A stretch of 61,955 nt of DNA from Alphaproteobacteria bacterium. GTDB lineage: Bacteria > Pseudomonadota > Alphaproteobacteria > Micropepsales > Micropepsaceae. Positions 1 to 8,187 of this stretch are shown here, one piece after another. The stretch covers positions 1 through 61,955 of the forward strand of contig JAGWJY010000015.1 in assembly GCA_028865545.1 (NCBI GenBank), given 5' to 3'. The notes below the pieces were generated by a model. It was not told the origin of the DNA, searched no databases, and saw only the letters and a list, made by a program, of their open reading frames with translations. The position numbers and the translations under genes were made by a program. Numbering within the stretch: position 1 is the stretch's first letter; the number at the start of each line of letters is the position of its first letter.

Positions 1-155
1 GGCGCAAGAACGGGGCACGGTGAATTTAATCGACGAGCGAAACCATTCCGTCCAATCGCCGCAGGAACGTCCGCCGTTTAAATTTGCTCCGCCCCCGTAC
101 TTCGTAGCCGCTCGGAAGATACAGCGCGGCCGCAGTGAACAGTTTGGTGGGCGGT

Positions 156-1372
156 CTCAATGGGTCGATGCAACACCAACTAACGTAAGATTATGTTGGA
201 GGTGGTGCAAATGGACCAGCATAAGCGGATGAGGTTGACGCCGCAGCAGCATCGAGAACTCTGGGACCGGTGGAAGGCTGGGGAATCTTTAAGCGATATC
301 GGACGAGCGCTAGGCAGGGTTCGTTCGGGTATCCACCAGTGGCTGGCCTCACGCGGTGGTATTGCGCCCCCAGCGAGACGGCGATCTCCACGGTCATTGT
401 CGATAGCAGAGCGAGAAGCCATTTCCCGTGGTCTCTCGATTGGGCAGTCGATACGAAGGATAGCGGCGGATTTGGCGCGCGCACCCTCAACGGTCAGCCG
501 GGAAGTTAAGCGCCACGGAGGTCGCCAGGCGTATCGAGCCCATCGGGCGGATCGCCGCGCCTGGGATCGAGCTCTGCGACCGAAGCGCTGTGCATTACGC
601 CTCAATTCTGAACTGCGGCGGGTTGTAGCGAGTAAACTATGCTTGGATTGGTCACCGGAACAAATCTCTGCGTGGCTGAAGATTCGATACCCCGACGAGC
701 CAGGTATGCGCGTGTCTCACGAAACGATTTATCGCAGTTTGTTTGTGCAAGCACGCGGCGTGTTGAAAAAGGAGCTGCTACGGCATCTTCGCAGCAAACG
801 CATCATGCGCAAATCGAAGCTGGCGCGCGCGGAAGCTCAAGTGCGCGGACGGATTGCCGAGGCCCTGACGATCAGGCAGCGACCGGCCGAGGCGGAGGAT
901 CGAGCGGTACCCGGACACTGGGAAGGCGATCTTCTCTGCGGCACCAACGGCAGTCAGATCGTGACGTTGGTGGAGCGCCAATCTCGGTTCGCCATGCTTA
1001 TCAAGATTCCGAACCGAGAAGCAGACACCGTGGCGGCAGCCCTGAGCCGACACATCCGAAAGCTCCCCGCATCACTCAAACGGTCGCTGACGTGGGATCG
1101 CGGACTGGAGATGGCAAAGCATCCACAGTTCACCGTGGCGACAAATGTGAAGGTCTACTTCTGTGATCCGCAAAGCCCGTGGCAGCGAGGCAGCAATGAA
1201 AACACCAACGGGCTGCTGCGCCAGTATTTTCCCAAGGGTACGGACCTCTCGCACCACAGCCAGGCGGAGTTAAATCGGGTTGCGCTGCGGCTGAATCAAA
1301 GACCGCGAGAAACCTTGGGGTTTGAAACTCCGGCAGCTAGACTTCGCGCAAGTGTTGCGTCGATCCCCTGAG
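156..1372 (+). mobile_element. IS30-family insertion sequence
   Basis: A single transposase gene is flanked by imperfect inverted repeats of about 24-25 bp. The left end is 156-180 and the right end 1348-1372; both contain a core of the form TCGAYGCAACAC reading inward. About 17 of 24 positions agree. The right repeat overlaps the 3' end of the transposase gene, so the stop codon lies inside the terminal repeat. No clear short target duplication is visible outside the repeats, so the exact outer boundaries could be off by a few bases. Confidence 0.75.
211..1371 (+). CDS. IS30-family transposase
   Basis: DDE transposase of 386 residues that would move the surrounding element. The N-terminal third carries a helix-turn-helix pattern (LTPQQHRELWDRWKAGESLS, then a second HTH with STVSREVKRHGG). 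The catalytic core shows D240 (GHWEGDLL), D296 (LTWDRGLE) and E330 (GSNENTNG). The 33-residue D-E spacing is typical of IS30. The ATG at 211 is preferred over the upstream TTG at 193 because GGAGGT lies eight bases before it. The gene looks intact, with no frameshift or missing catalytic residue, so the element may still be active. Its stop codon sits within the right terminal repeat. Confidence 0.92.
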   Translation: MDQHKRMRLTPQQHRELWDRWKAGESLSDIGRALGRVRSGIHQWLASRGGIAPPARRRSPRSLSIAEREAISRGLSIGQSIRRIAADLARAPSTVSREVKRHGGRQAYRAHRADRRAWDRALRPKRCALRLNSELRRVVASKLCLDWSPEQISAWLKIRYPDEPGMRVSHETIYRSLFVQARGVLKKELLRHLRSKRIMRKSKLARAEAQVRGRIAEALTIRQRPAEAEDRAVPGHWEGDLLCGTNGSQIVTLVERQSRFAMLIKIPNREADTVAAALSRHIRKLPASLKRSLTWDRGLEMAKHPQFTVATNVKVYFCDPQSPWQRGSNENTNGLLRQYFPKGTDLSHHSQAELNRVALRLNQRPRETLGFETPAARLRASVASIP

Positions 1373-1510
1373 CTCGCACAGCATTCTGTTCATCTGTAAT
1401 CCGTATACTGATGAATTGTTTGGATGATTGGCGTTATGTCGATCCTGCCGCGCCTTTGATTAAGGGAGCGGCGATACCTCGTCCCATCGCCAACGCCAAC
1501 ACTCCCCCCT

Positions 1511-2164
1511 TCATCCCCCTGCCAAGTCGATCTTCGCGTGCGCCCGCACCCACTCCAGGCTGGCGTCTTTCTTCTGCACCTCATAGGCGGCGAAGGCGTC
1601 GACCTTGTTGCTCATGCCCGATGCCGGATCGAACGGCATCCCGGCGCCGCGCCCGCCGGCCGGCGGCGTCGGCGGCGCGCTGAACGTGTCGGCGTTGCCG
1701 AATCCCATATTCGCATCCGTCGTCGGCCAGAACGGCTTGCCGGGCAGGGCGATCGCGCCCGTCACATAATTCTTCACGTCCTGCACCTTCAGCCGCCAGC
1801 CGCCGCCGTCGACGCGCCTCAGCCGGTCGGGCGCGAAGGCCAGCGTCAGCAGCAACAGCTGCATCGCCGCGCCGGCGAACTTCACCGCCTGGCCGTTCGC
1901 CTGCAGCGCATAGGACGAGCGGCCGGCGCCGAAGGTCAGCCAATAAGTCTCGCCTTCCCACAGCGTCAGGAACGCCGCCTTGCTGCAGGGCACGCGCACG
2001 CCGCCGCCGAAGTCGAGGATGGGCGGCGTGCCGGGGATCACGCTGGCCTTCGGCGTGCCGGGCGGCGCCTGGCTGGCGGGCGTCGCCTCGGAGGCCGAGG
2101 CCGCGCGGCTCAGTCCGGCCAGCGCACCGGCCAGCGACAACACCACCGTCCGTCTGTTCTGCAT
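1511..2164 (-). CDS. secreted hypothetical protein
   Basis: Protein of 217 residues that I do not recognise. It begins with a short basic segment and a hydrophobic stretch ending in small residues (VVLSLAGALAGLSRAASASE), a likely signal peptide with cleavage near residue 24. A Pro/Ala-rich linker follows, then a compact globular region with WEGETYWLTFGAGRSSY. The start ATG is preceded by GGGAGGT at good spacing. It stands alone between the IS element and a non-coding stretch. Its export to the periplasm is inferred from the leader; nothing else indicates a function. Confidence 0.7.
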   Translation of the reverse strand: MQNRRTVVLSLAGALAGLSRAASASEATPASQAPPGTPKASVIPGTPPILDFGGGVRVPCSKAAFLTLWEGETYWLTFGAGRSSYALQANGQAVKFAGAAMQLLLLTLAFAPDRLRRVDGGGWRLKVQDVKNYVTGAIALPGKPFWPTTDANMGFGNADTFSAPPTPPAGGRGAGMPFDPASGMSNKVDAFAAYEVQKKDASLEWVRAHAKIDLAGG

Positions 2165-2294
2165 CGCGAACCTCCCAGGGCCGGGCGAACGAAGCTTGGG
2201 GCGGGCGATGTTAGCGCCAAGGGCGCCGCGAGGTGCAACCGCGTCTGATAAAAACTCTCATAGGTTGCCGAATGATTAAATGTGATGCCGGTGG

Positions 2295-2326
2295 TTGTAA
2301 TTCGGGTTCGCGTTCTTTATATGTTC
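2295..2326 (+). promoter_or_regulatory. LexA (SOS) box overlapping a sigma70-type promoter
   Basis: GTTC-N7-GTTC at 2312-2326 is the alphaproteobacterial LexA operator consensus. It overlaps the -10 of a plausible promoter reading rightward: -35 TTGTAA at 2295-2300, a 17-bp spacer, and -10 TATATG at 2318-2323. A repressor bound here would block this promoter. No well-supported SOS gene follows; the next clear start codon is at 2710. Confidence 0.6.
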
Positions 2327-2329
2327 TTT

Positions 2330-2709
2330 GTGAGCCGAGGAGGAAACGAGGGAGGGCGATCAAAACACGGGGCCGATGGCAAGGCCTGATCTGAACCACC
2401 GACAATCGCGATAACGACAGACAGGGCTGGGTGCACCGTCGCGGGCACTACCACACGCAGCCGGACCGAGAGACTCCCGCGCCGCCCAAGCGGCGGGCGG
2501 TCGATGCGAAGGTCCGGTGGCGTCAACCCCGGGGGGAAGCAAGGTGCTTATTGGTTTGCCGCCTGACGTGCGGACTCCTAGGGCTTGCCGTAGCTTCCAA
2601 CGGAAAGGCGGGTATCCGCCGGGCGCATCGCGGAATTGATGGAATTCGCGCCCGGATGGGGCCCGCCTTTCCGTATAATAGGGGGCCACGAGTCATCCAG
2701 CGGGTTCCC
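2330..2709 (+). other. GC-rich structured region without a convincing gene
   Basis: This stretch lies between the LexA-box promoter and the crotonase-family gene. The frame of the downstream gene is open back to 2431, but the translation is Arg/Pro/Gly-rich with no recognisable fold, as expected of high-GC non-coding DNA. A 13-codon reading frame starts at 2376. Several segments can pair, most strongly 2601-2673. It may be an SOS-induced small RNA or a long 5' leader of the downstream gene. I could not match it to 6S RNA, tmRNA, SRP RNA or RNase P RNA from memory. Confidence 0.4.
2601..2673 (+). other. long imperfect hairpin upstream of the crotonase-family gene
   Basis: CGGAAAGGCGGG at 2601-2612 is a perfect complement of 2662-2673 (12 bp). 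Inside it CCGGGCGC at 2619-2626 pairs with 2648-2655. The hairpin ends 36 bases before the start codon at 2710. There is no U-run after the stem, so it is not a classical terminator; it may be the 3' domain of an RNA or a leader structure. Confidence 0.55.
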
Positions 2710-3507
2710 ATGTCAGCGCTCCTCTTCGAGAAAAGCGGCTTCGTCGCCACCCTCACCATCAACCGTCCGGAGATGCGCAACGCGCTGGGGGAGGCGGGCG
2801 ACGGCGAGCTGTTCGCCGCGGCGGCGGCGAAGATCAATGCCGACCGCGAGCTGCGCTGCGTCATCCTTACGGGCGTCGGCACGGCGTTTTCCGCCGGCGG
2901 CAACGTCAAGGCGATGCGCGACAAGGCGGGCGTCTTCGCCGGCACGCCCGAGCAGATCCGCGACAGCTACAAGAGCAACATCCATCAGATCGTGCGCAGT
3001 CTCTGGCATGTCGAAGTGCCGATGATCGCCGCCGTCAACGGGCCCGCCATCGGCCTGGGCAACGATGTGGCCTGTCTGGCCGACATCCGCATCGCTTCCA
3101 AGTTCGCGGTGTTCGGCGCGACCTTCCTGAAGATCGGGCTGGTGCCGGGCGATGGCGGGGCGTGGCTCTTGCCGCGCATGATAGGGGCCTCGCGGGCCGC
3201 CGAATTGTTCTTCACCGGCGAAACCATCGATGCCGCCACGGCGCTGTCCTGGGGTCTGATCTCGCGCATGGTGCCGCCCGAAATGCTGATGGAGGAGGCT
3301 CGCGGCCTCGCGGCCGAGATCTGCCGTCAGCCGCCGGGCGTCTTGCGCATGACCAAGAAGCTGATGCGCGAGTCGCTGGGCGCCGATTTCGAGACCATCA
3401 TGGACATGTCGGCGACCTTCCAGTCCCACGCCCACACCAGCGAGGATCACGCCGAGGCGCTCGCCGCCTTCTTCGAAAAGCGCGAACCGTCCTACAAGGG
3501 CCGCTAG
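2710..3507 (+). CDS. enoyl-CoA hydratase/isomerase (crotonase) family protein
   Basis: 265-residue crotonase-fold enzyme, cytoplasmic, expected to act on an acyl-CoA (hydration or double-bond isomerisation). The oxyanion-hole segments are visible as FSAGGNVKAM and AVNGPAIGLGNDVACLADIR, followed by GLVPGDGGAWLLPR. Of the two catalytic glutamates of classical enoyl-CoA hydratases, the second is present (E165 in RAAELFFTG). The first aligns with Phe, and the usual PGAGG is PGDGG, a pattern seen in divergent hydratase/isomerase subfamilies. The exact reaction is therefore open. The ATG at 2710 matches the family N-terminus; the frame stays open upstream but does not look like protein. Confidence 0.85.
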   Translation: MSALLFEKSGFVATLTINRPEMRNALGEAGDGELFAAAAAKINADRELRCVILTGVGTAFSAGGNVKAMRDKAGVFAGTPEQIRDSYKSNIHQIVRSLWHVEVPMIAAVNGPAIGLGNDVACLADIRIASKFAVFGATFLKIGLVPGDGGAWLLPRMIGASRAAELFFTGETIDAATALSWGLISRMVPPEMLMEEARGLAAEICRQPPGVLRMTKKLMRESLGADFETIMDMSATFQSHAHTSEDHAEALAAFFEKREPSYKGR

Positions 3508-3554
3508 GTTTTCTGCCCCCGCTCGCGGAGGAGTGCCGGGCGTAGCGAGGCGAG

Positions 3555-3587
3555 GGGGCCCCTATTCGCTACTCGCTATTCGCTTCT
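3555..3587. repeat. TTCGCTA-type short repeat at convergent gene ends
   Basis: CCCCTATTCGCT, ACTCGCT and ATTCGCTT run in tandem in the gap between two convergent genes. The preceding bases GCGAGGCGAGGGG are partly complementary, so a weak stem can form. A related, better-paired copy lies at 41898-41935, also between convergent genes. Confidence 0.5.
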
Positions 3588-5000
3588 TCACGACGCGGCG
3601 CGCAAGGTCTTGGCGTGCGTACGGCTTGCCGGGAGGCGCACCGTCACCGTGGTGCCGCTGCCCAGCTCGCTTTTCAGCGTCACCGTGCCGCCATGGGCCT
3701 CCGCCAGTCCTTTGACGATCGGCAGGCCGAGGCCGGTGCCTTTGTCCATCGTCACGATGTCGTGGCGGCCCTGGCCGAACTTCTGGAAAACCTTGGCAAT
3801 GTCGTCCTTGGCGATGCCGACGCCGGTGTCCTGGACGCCGAAGGTGATCCCGCCGTCCTTCTCCGCCCGCGCAAACGACGTCACCGTACCGCCCGGCGGC
3901 GTGAACTTGAGGGCATTGGACAGCAGGTTCAGCAGGATCTGCCGGATGGCGCGCTCGTCGGCATAGAGATTGGGCAGGCCGGCCTCCACCTGCTTGACCA
4001 GCAGGCACTTGCCCGCGTCCGCCTTGGTGGCGACCAGCATGTGGCTGTCGTCGATCATGTGGTCCAGGTCGAGTTCGGCGTCGTGCAGCACGAACTTGCC
4101 CGCCTCGATCTTCGCCAGGTCGAGGATGTCGTTGATCAGCGTCAGCAGGTGGCCGCCGGAGCGGTGGATGAGGTCGGCATATTCGTGATGCTTGGCGACG
4201 TCGCCCTGCAGCGCGCTGTTGGAGATGATCTCCGAGAAGCCCAATATGGCGTTCAGCGGCGTGCGCAATTCGTGGCTCATATTCGCCAGGAACTGCGACT
4301 TGGCCACGCTGGCCGCTTCGGCGCGGCTGCGCGCCTCGTCGGATTCGTTCTTGGCTTGGGCCAGCGCCACGATGAGATCGTTCTTGTCGTTGCGCAGCAG
4401 CAGCATGTCGCGCGCGGTGGCGTGGACCTGGCGCGACATATGGAAAAGATAGGTCACGAACAGCAGTGCCAGCAGCGAGCCGCCGGCATAGAGCAGTCCC
4501 GGTTCCTGCAACGGCGCCAGCACCATCGCGGCGCCATAGGTGCCGAACGAGACCCAGGCCATGGGCGTGCTGGCGCTCACCAGGGCGCTGCTGCCGGCAA
4601 TGGTGCAGGCCAGCACCAGCAGGATGACCATATGGTTGAGATCGTTGTGCGGAACCCACAGGAAATACGCCAGCGAGGACCAGCCGATGGCGCTCCCGGC
4701 ATAGCCTGCGGTCACCGCCCAGAGCCAGCGCTGCCGGTGTGCGGCGCGGCGGCGCCGAAATATCCTGGTGATCACGGTGAACGGCACCACGCTGGCGGTC
4801 ACGGCCGCGAACCAGACGATCAGCCATACCGGCTCGACCCAGCGCAGGAACATCACGCAGAGAATCGCGGCGAAGGTCGGCATGATCCAGTGGTCGAACG
4901 ACAGATTGCGCAGGGCCAGATCCATCTGGTCGACAGCCAGCTTGGCGTTGCGCGCCTGCGCATTCTCTTCGCTCGGCGAAGCTGCGTTATCCAAATCCAT
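3588..5000 (-). CDS. membrane-bound sensor histidine kinase
   Basis: 470-residue kinase. The first ~200 residues contain five or six hydrophobic helices and no large periplasmic loop, suggesting sensing within or near the membrane. A coiled linker leads to the dimerisation/phosphoacceptor segment FLANMSHELRTPLNAILGF with H243. The ATPase domain shows the N box (LLNLLSNALKFT), G1 (VQDTGVGIAK) and G2 (GTGLGLPIVKGLAEAHGG). No receiver domain is attached and no response regulator gene is adjacent, so it is an orphan kinase by context; its partner is unknown. The gene converges on the crotonase-family gene. Confidence 0.9.
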   Translation of the reverse strand: MDLDNAASPSEENAQARNAKLAVDQMDLALRNLSFDHWIMPTFAAILCVMFLRWVEPVWLIVWFAAVTASVVPFTVITRIFRRRRAAHRQRWLWAVTAGYAGSAIGWSSLAYFLWVPHNDLNHMVILLVLACTIAGSSALVSASTPMAWVSFGTYGAAMVLAPLQEPGLLYAGGSLLALLFVTYLFHMSRQVHATARDMLLLRNDKNDLIVALAQAKNESDEARSRAEAASVAKSQFLANMSHELRTPLNAILGFSEIISNSALQGDVAKHHEYADLIHRSGGHLLTLINDILDLAKIEAGKFVLHDAELDLDHMIDDSHMLVATKADAGKCLLVKQVEAGLPNLYADERAIRQILLNLLSNALKFTPPGGTVTSFARAEKDGGITFGVQDTGVGIAKDDIAKVFQKFGQGRHDIVTMDKGTGLGLPIVKGLAEAHGGTVTLKSELGSGTTVTVRLPASRTHAKTLRAAS

Positions 5001-5084
5001 AGGCGGCGTGTCCTGGCCCGGGCCGCCATATTGCAGGTTGCAGGGTTAAGAGAACTTTGCCGCCGGTAGATTAATCTTGGCCGA

Positions 5085-5666
5085 TCAGCCGGGCCAGCGC
5101 ACGAAAGGCACCAGCATTGCCACGCGCCTGGCATAGGCGTCATAGGCCTCGGGACCCAGTTCCTCGCGCAGGAAGCGTTCTTCCAGCCGCGCCTTGACGT
5201 ACCAGCCGGTCGTCATAAGGGCCACGCCGAAGAAGGATGTCGGCGCGCCGTGGACGATGGCGGTTGCCAGCGCCGCCAGGGTGATGCCGGTATAAATGGG
5301 GTGGCGCACGACGGAATAAGGCCCGGTGTCGATCACGCGATGGCTGCTCTTGCGGGTGACGCTGCTCGACCATAATGGCCCGAGGTGAATACGCGCCCAC
5401 CAGCTGAAGGTGAAGCCAATCGCCACCAGCGCCACCATGATCCAGCCGAGCGTACCGGACTGCGTGCGCCAGACGCGATAAAGCATGTCGTAGCGGGTGG
5501 AGACAAAGCCGAACAGGAAGACGTAGCCGGCGAACACCAGCAGGCGGTAGAGCAGTTCACGTCCCAGCCCGGCGTGCTTGATCGTTGGACTGACCCACAT
5601 CGCGGCGACGATCCACGACGTGATCCATACGAGCCACAGCAGATAAATCGCGACCAGCGGCGTCAT
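5085..5666 (-). CDS. isoprenylcysteine carboxyl methyltransferase (ICMT)/PEMT-like membrane protein
   Basis: 193-residue integral membrane protein with about five hydrophobic helices. The C-terminal half has the family signature: TGPYSVVRHPIYTG followed by a hydrophobic segment and a terminal EERFLREELGPEAYDAYARR. These are the SAM- and substrate-binding parts of ICMT/phospholipid methyltransferase proteins. Bacterial members methylate varied lipophilic substrates, and nothing here fixes the substrate. The ATG at 5666 is favoured over the upstream GTG at 5687 because GGAGGG lies seven bases before it. It follows serA on the same strand after a hairpin, so it is probably outside the serine operon. 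Confidence 0.75.
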   Translation of the reverse strand: MTPLVAIYLLWLVWITSWIVAAMWVSPTIKHAGLGRELLYRLLVFAGYVFLFGFVSTRYDMLYRVWRTQSGTLGWIMVALVAIGFTFSWWARIHLGPLWSSSVTRKSSHRVIDTGPYSVVRHPIYTGITLAALATAIVHGAPTSFFGVALMTTGWYVKARLEERFLREELGPEAYDAYARRVAMLVPFVRWPG

Positions 5667-5745
5667 GAAGGACCCTCCGCCCACCAAGGCGGTCGGCGGC
5701 TAGACCGAATCAGTCGGCCGCTCGCCTCTTTTATTATCGCATTTT

Positions 5746-5771
5746 CAGCCGGAGCGGGGCTGCTCCGGCTG
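5746..5771 (-). terminator. hairpin after serA
   Basis: CAGCCGGAGC at 5746-5755 and its perfect complement at 5762-5771 form a 10-bp stem with a 6-base loop between the serA stop and the ICMT-like gene. The U-tract is poor on both strands, so it may attenuate or stabilise the 3' end rather than act as a full intrinsic terminator. Confidence 0.45.
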
Positions 5772-5799
5772 AGAACATGCAATAAGCGAAGAGCTGTGA

Positions 5800-7377
5800 T
5801 CAGAAAGCCAGAGCCTTCGCCTGCTTGACCAGCGGCAGTTTGCGGATGTCCGCTAGGACCTTCTCGTCCATGTCCATGTCGATCTCGACGAGGGCGATGG
5901 CGTCGGCGCCCGGTGCAGTGCGGCCGAGGGTGAAGTTGGCAATATTGACCTTGGCCTCTCCCAACACCATGCCCAGCCGGCCGATGAAACCCGGCTTATC
6001 CTCGTTTGTCACATAGAGCATGCGCGGGGCGAACCCGGCGTCGAGGTCGATGTCCTTGACCTGGATGAGCCGCGGCCTGCCGTCCGAGAACACCGTGCCG
6101 GCGACGCTGCGCGTCTGCTCCGGAGTTTTGACGGTGATCTTGATGTAGCCCTCGTAGATGCCCTGCCGGTCACGGCGGGTCTCGCTCACCTTGGTGCCGC
6201 GTTCTTTTGCCACAACTGGGGCGTTGACCATGTTGACTTCCGGTAGATGCGGTTTGAGCAGACCGGCCAGCGCCGCCTGCGTCAGCGCGCGCCCGTTCAT
6301 GTCCGCCGCCGTGCCTTCGTAGAGAATTTCGACGGTCTCGATACTGGTGTCGGTGAGCTGGCCCGCGAAAGCGCCGAGATTCTCAGCCAGCACGATCCAC
6401 GGCTTCACCAGCGCGGCTTCCTGCGCATTGATCGACGGCATATTGAGAGCGTTGGTGATGGCGCCAGTCAGCAGATAATCCGAAATTTGCTCAGCGACCT
6501 GAAGCGCAACATTCTCCTGCGCTTCCTCGGTGGAGGCGCCAAGGTGCGGAGTGGCAACGACCTTCTCGTTACCAAACAGGATGTTGGTCTTGGCGGGTTC
6601 TTCGGTGAACACATCCAGTGCAGCGCCGGCCACGTGCCCGGAATCCAATGCCACTTTCAGCGCCGCCTCGTCTACCAGTCCGCCGCGCGCGCAGTTGATG
6701 AGACGCACGCCCTTCTTCATCTTGTTGATGGCGTCGGCGGAGATGATGTTGCGCGTCTCGCTGGTGAGCGGTGTATGCAGGGTGATGAAATCGGCCCGTG
6801 CCAGAAGGTCGCTGAGATCGGCTTTCTCGACACCAAGCTCTGCTGCGCGTTCCGTTGACAGATAGGGGTCATAGGCGACGACGTGCATCTTCAGTCCCTT
6901 GGCGCGGTCTGCGACGATACCGCCGATATTGCCCGCGCCGATCAGACCGAGCGTCTTGCCGTACAGCTCAGTTCCCATAAACCGGTTCTTTTCCCACTTG
7001 CCGGCCTGGGTGGAGGAGTTGGCGGCGGGAATGTCGCGGGCCAGTGCCATCATCAACGCGATGGCGTGCTCGGCCGTGGTGATCGAGTTGCCGAAGGGCG
7101 TGTTCATGACAATCACGCCGGCCGCCGTCGCCGCCGGGATGTCGACATTGTCGACGCCAATGCCGGCGCGGCCGACAACCTTCAGCTTCTTGGCCGCCTT
7201 GATGACGTCGGCGGTGATCTTGGTCGCCGAGCGGATGGCGATGCCGTCATATTGGTCGACGATCTTGAGCAACTCTTCCTTGGCAAGGCCGGTCTTCACG
7301 TCGGCGTCGACCCCGCGCATCTTGAAGATGGCGACGGCGGCGGGCGACAGCTTGTCGGCGATGAGTACCTTGGGCAT
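5800..7377 (-). CDS. serA: D-3-phosphoglycerate dehydrogenase
   Basis: First enzyme of serine synthesis: oxidises 3-phosphoglycerate to 3-phosphohydroxypyruvate with NAD. At 525 residues it is the long form. Order: N-terminal substrate-binding domain; NAD-binding Rossmann insert with GAGNIGGIVADRAKG; catalytic R231 in NCARGGLVDE and a His in ATPHLGAST; an intervening domain from about residue 320; and a C-terminal ACT domain (MLYVTNEDKPGFIGRLGMVL) that usually gives serine feedback inhibition. The ATG has AGGAATAA upstream and starts 14 bases after the sseB-like stop. It is the third gene of serC-sseB-serA, so both enzymes are probably made from one leader-controlled transcript. Confidence 0.95.
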   Translation of the reverse strand: MPKVLIADKLSPAAVAIFKMRGVDADVKTGLAKEELLKIVDQYDGIAIRSATKITADVIKAAKKLKVVGRAGIGVDNVDIPAATAAGVIVMNTPFGNSITTAEHAIALMMALARDIPAANSSTQAGKWEKNRFMGTELYGKTLGLIGAGNIGGIVADRAKGLKMHVVAYDPYLSTERAAELGVEKADLSDLLARADFITLHTPLTSETRNIISADAINKMKKGVRLINCARGGLVDEAALKVALDSGHVAGAALDVFTEEPAKTNILFGNEKVVATPHLGASTEEAQENVALQVAEQISDYLLTGAITNALNMPSINAQEAALVKPWIVLAENLGAFAGQLTDTSIETVEILYEGTAADMNGRALTQAALAGLLKPHLPEVNMVNAPVVAKERGTKVSETRRDRQGIYEGYIKITVKTPEQTRSVAGTVFSDGRPRLIQVKDIDLDAGFAPRMLYVTNEDKPGFIGRLGMVLGEAKVNIANFTLGRTAPGADAIALVEIDMDMDEKVLADIRKLPLVKQAKALAF

Positions 7378-7391
7378 GGCGTTTATTCCTG

Positions 7392-8135
7392 TCAGTTGTG
7401 TGGAATTTCGGGGGCGCGCCGGTAAAAAGGCGCGATGCTTAACAAATGCTGTTGGAGCGGTGTTCCAGGCGCGTTCGGATCGAGATAGACAACGTCAATG
7501 CGCGCACCTGGCAAAGTGGTGGCAGCGACTTGAAATATCTCTTGAGCCAGTGTCGGCACGTCGCTGTCGGCCTCGAGGCCGATGAGCGGGTAGGCCGCCT
7601 CGTGTGAGCCCGCCGGAGCAGCGTAGGCAAGGTGAGCAGCGGCGATCCGTGAGCGGCTCATGAAAAGCACGCATAGCGCCTTCACCAACTTTTTCGGATA
7701 GATGTCCGGCTGACCGACAACGATGTCCGTTTGATCGGCCGATTGGCGACTGTGCGCCAGCCAGTAGGCGATCTCGTCGGGAACGAGTGTCTTTCCAAGG
7801 TCCGAATTGGGGTTGAGCACAAAAGAGGCACCACGCGTGCTTTCGAACAGCGCACGCCCACGCAACAGGAAGTGGCTCTGCGGTTCCGGCACGAAAGCAT
7901 TCATGCGCGTTTGCGATGTGAACACAGGATGGTACGACTTGCCATCACGCGTGATGCTATCGATGTTTATCATCTCACCGCCGGTGAGCGGACCAGCTCC
8001 GCTAGAGCCCGAGGCCACGCCGAGGACATAAAGCTCCGTTTCCATCAATAGGCGATAGAACAGCGGACGTGACGGCGCATGCGATGCGGCTTGCAGCATG
8101 GCTTCTTCCAGTTTGTTTTCGGGCACGAAGCTCAC
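7392..8135 (-). CDS. sseB: SseB-family protein (enhanced serine sensitivity)
   Basis: 247 residues with the two SseB-type halves. The N-terminal half contains LEEAMLQAASHAPSRPLFYR, the strand LYVLG and HPVFTSQTRM; the C-terminal half begins near LVKALCVLF. Family members are named for the serine-sensitive phenotype seen when E. coli SseB is overproduced; no biochemical activity is established to my knowledge. The start is GTG with GGGAGGT before it. It lies between serC and serA with gaps of 52 and 14 bases, so it is almost certainly co-transcribed with them. That supports a role connected to serine rather than a coincidental name. Confidence 0.75.
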   Translation of the reverse strand: MSFVPENKLEEAMLQAASHAPSRPLFYRLLMETELYVLGVASGSSGAGPLTGGEMINIDSITRDGKSYHPVFTSQTRMNAFVPEPQSHFLLRGRALFESTRGASFVLNPNSDLGKTLVPDEIAYWLAHSRQSADQTDIVVGQPDIYPKKLVKALCVLFMSRSRIAAAHLAYAAPAGSHEAAYPLIGLEADSDVPTLAQEIFQVAATTLPGARIDVVYLDPNAPGTPLQQHLLSIAPFYRRAPEIPHN

Positions 8136-8187
8136 TTGACCTCCCAGGGTGTCAGGCTCTTGGCCTCCAGCCTGAGCGGCAAATGCG

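Noticed and set aside
1-155. Possible gene end left of the IS element
   Set aside because: A short frame runs from 20 to 232 into the element but has no ribosome site or family resemblance; nothing can be supported here.
2330-2700. Possible 6S RNA, tmRNA, SRP RNA or RNase P RNA
   Set aside because: None of the conserved blocks of these RNAs that I know could be found, so the region is left unnamed.
2431-2709. N-terminal extension of the crotonase-family gene
   Set aside because: Open only because of high GC; the peptide has no fold and the family start is at 2710.
3615-5069. Long open frame on the plus strand opposite the histidine kinase
   Set aside because: It is an antisense shadow of a well-supported kinase gene with the typical Arg/His/Gln-rich composition.
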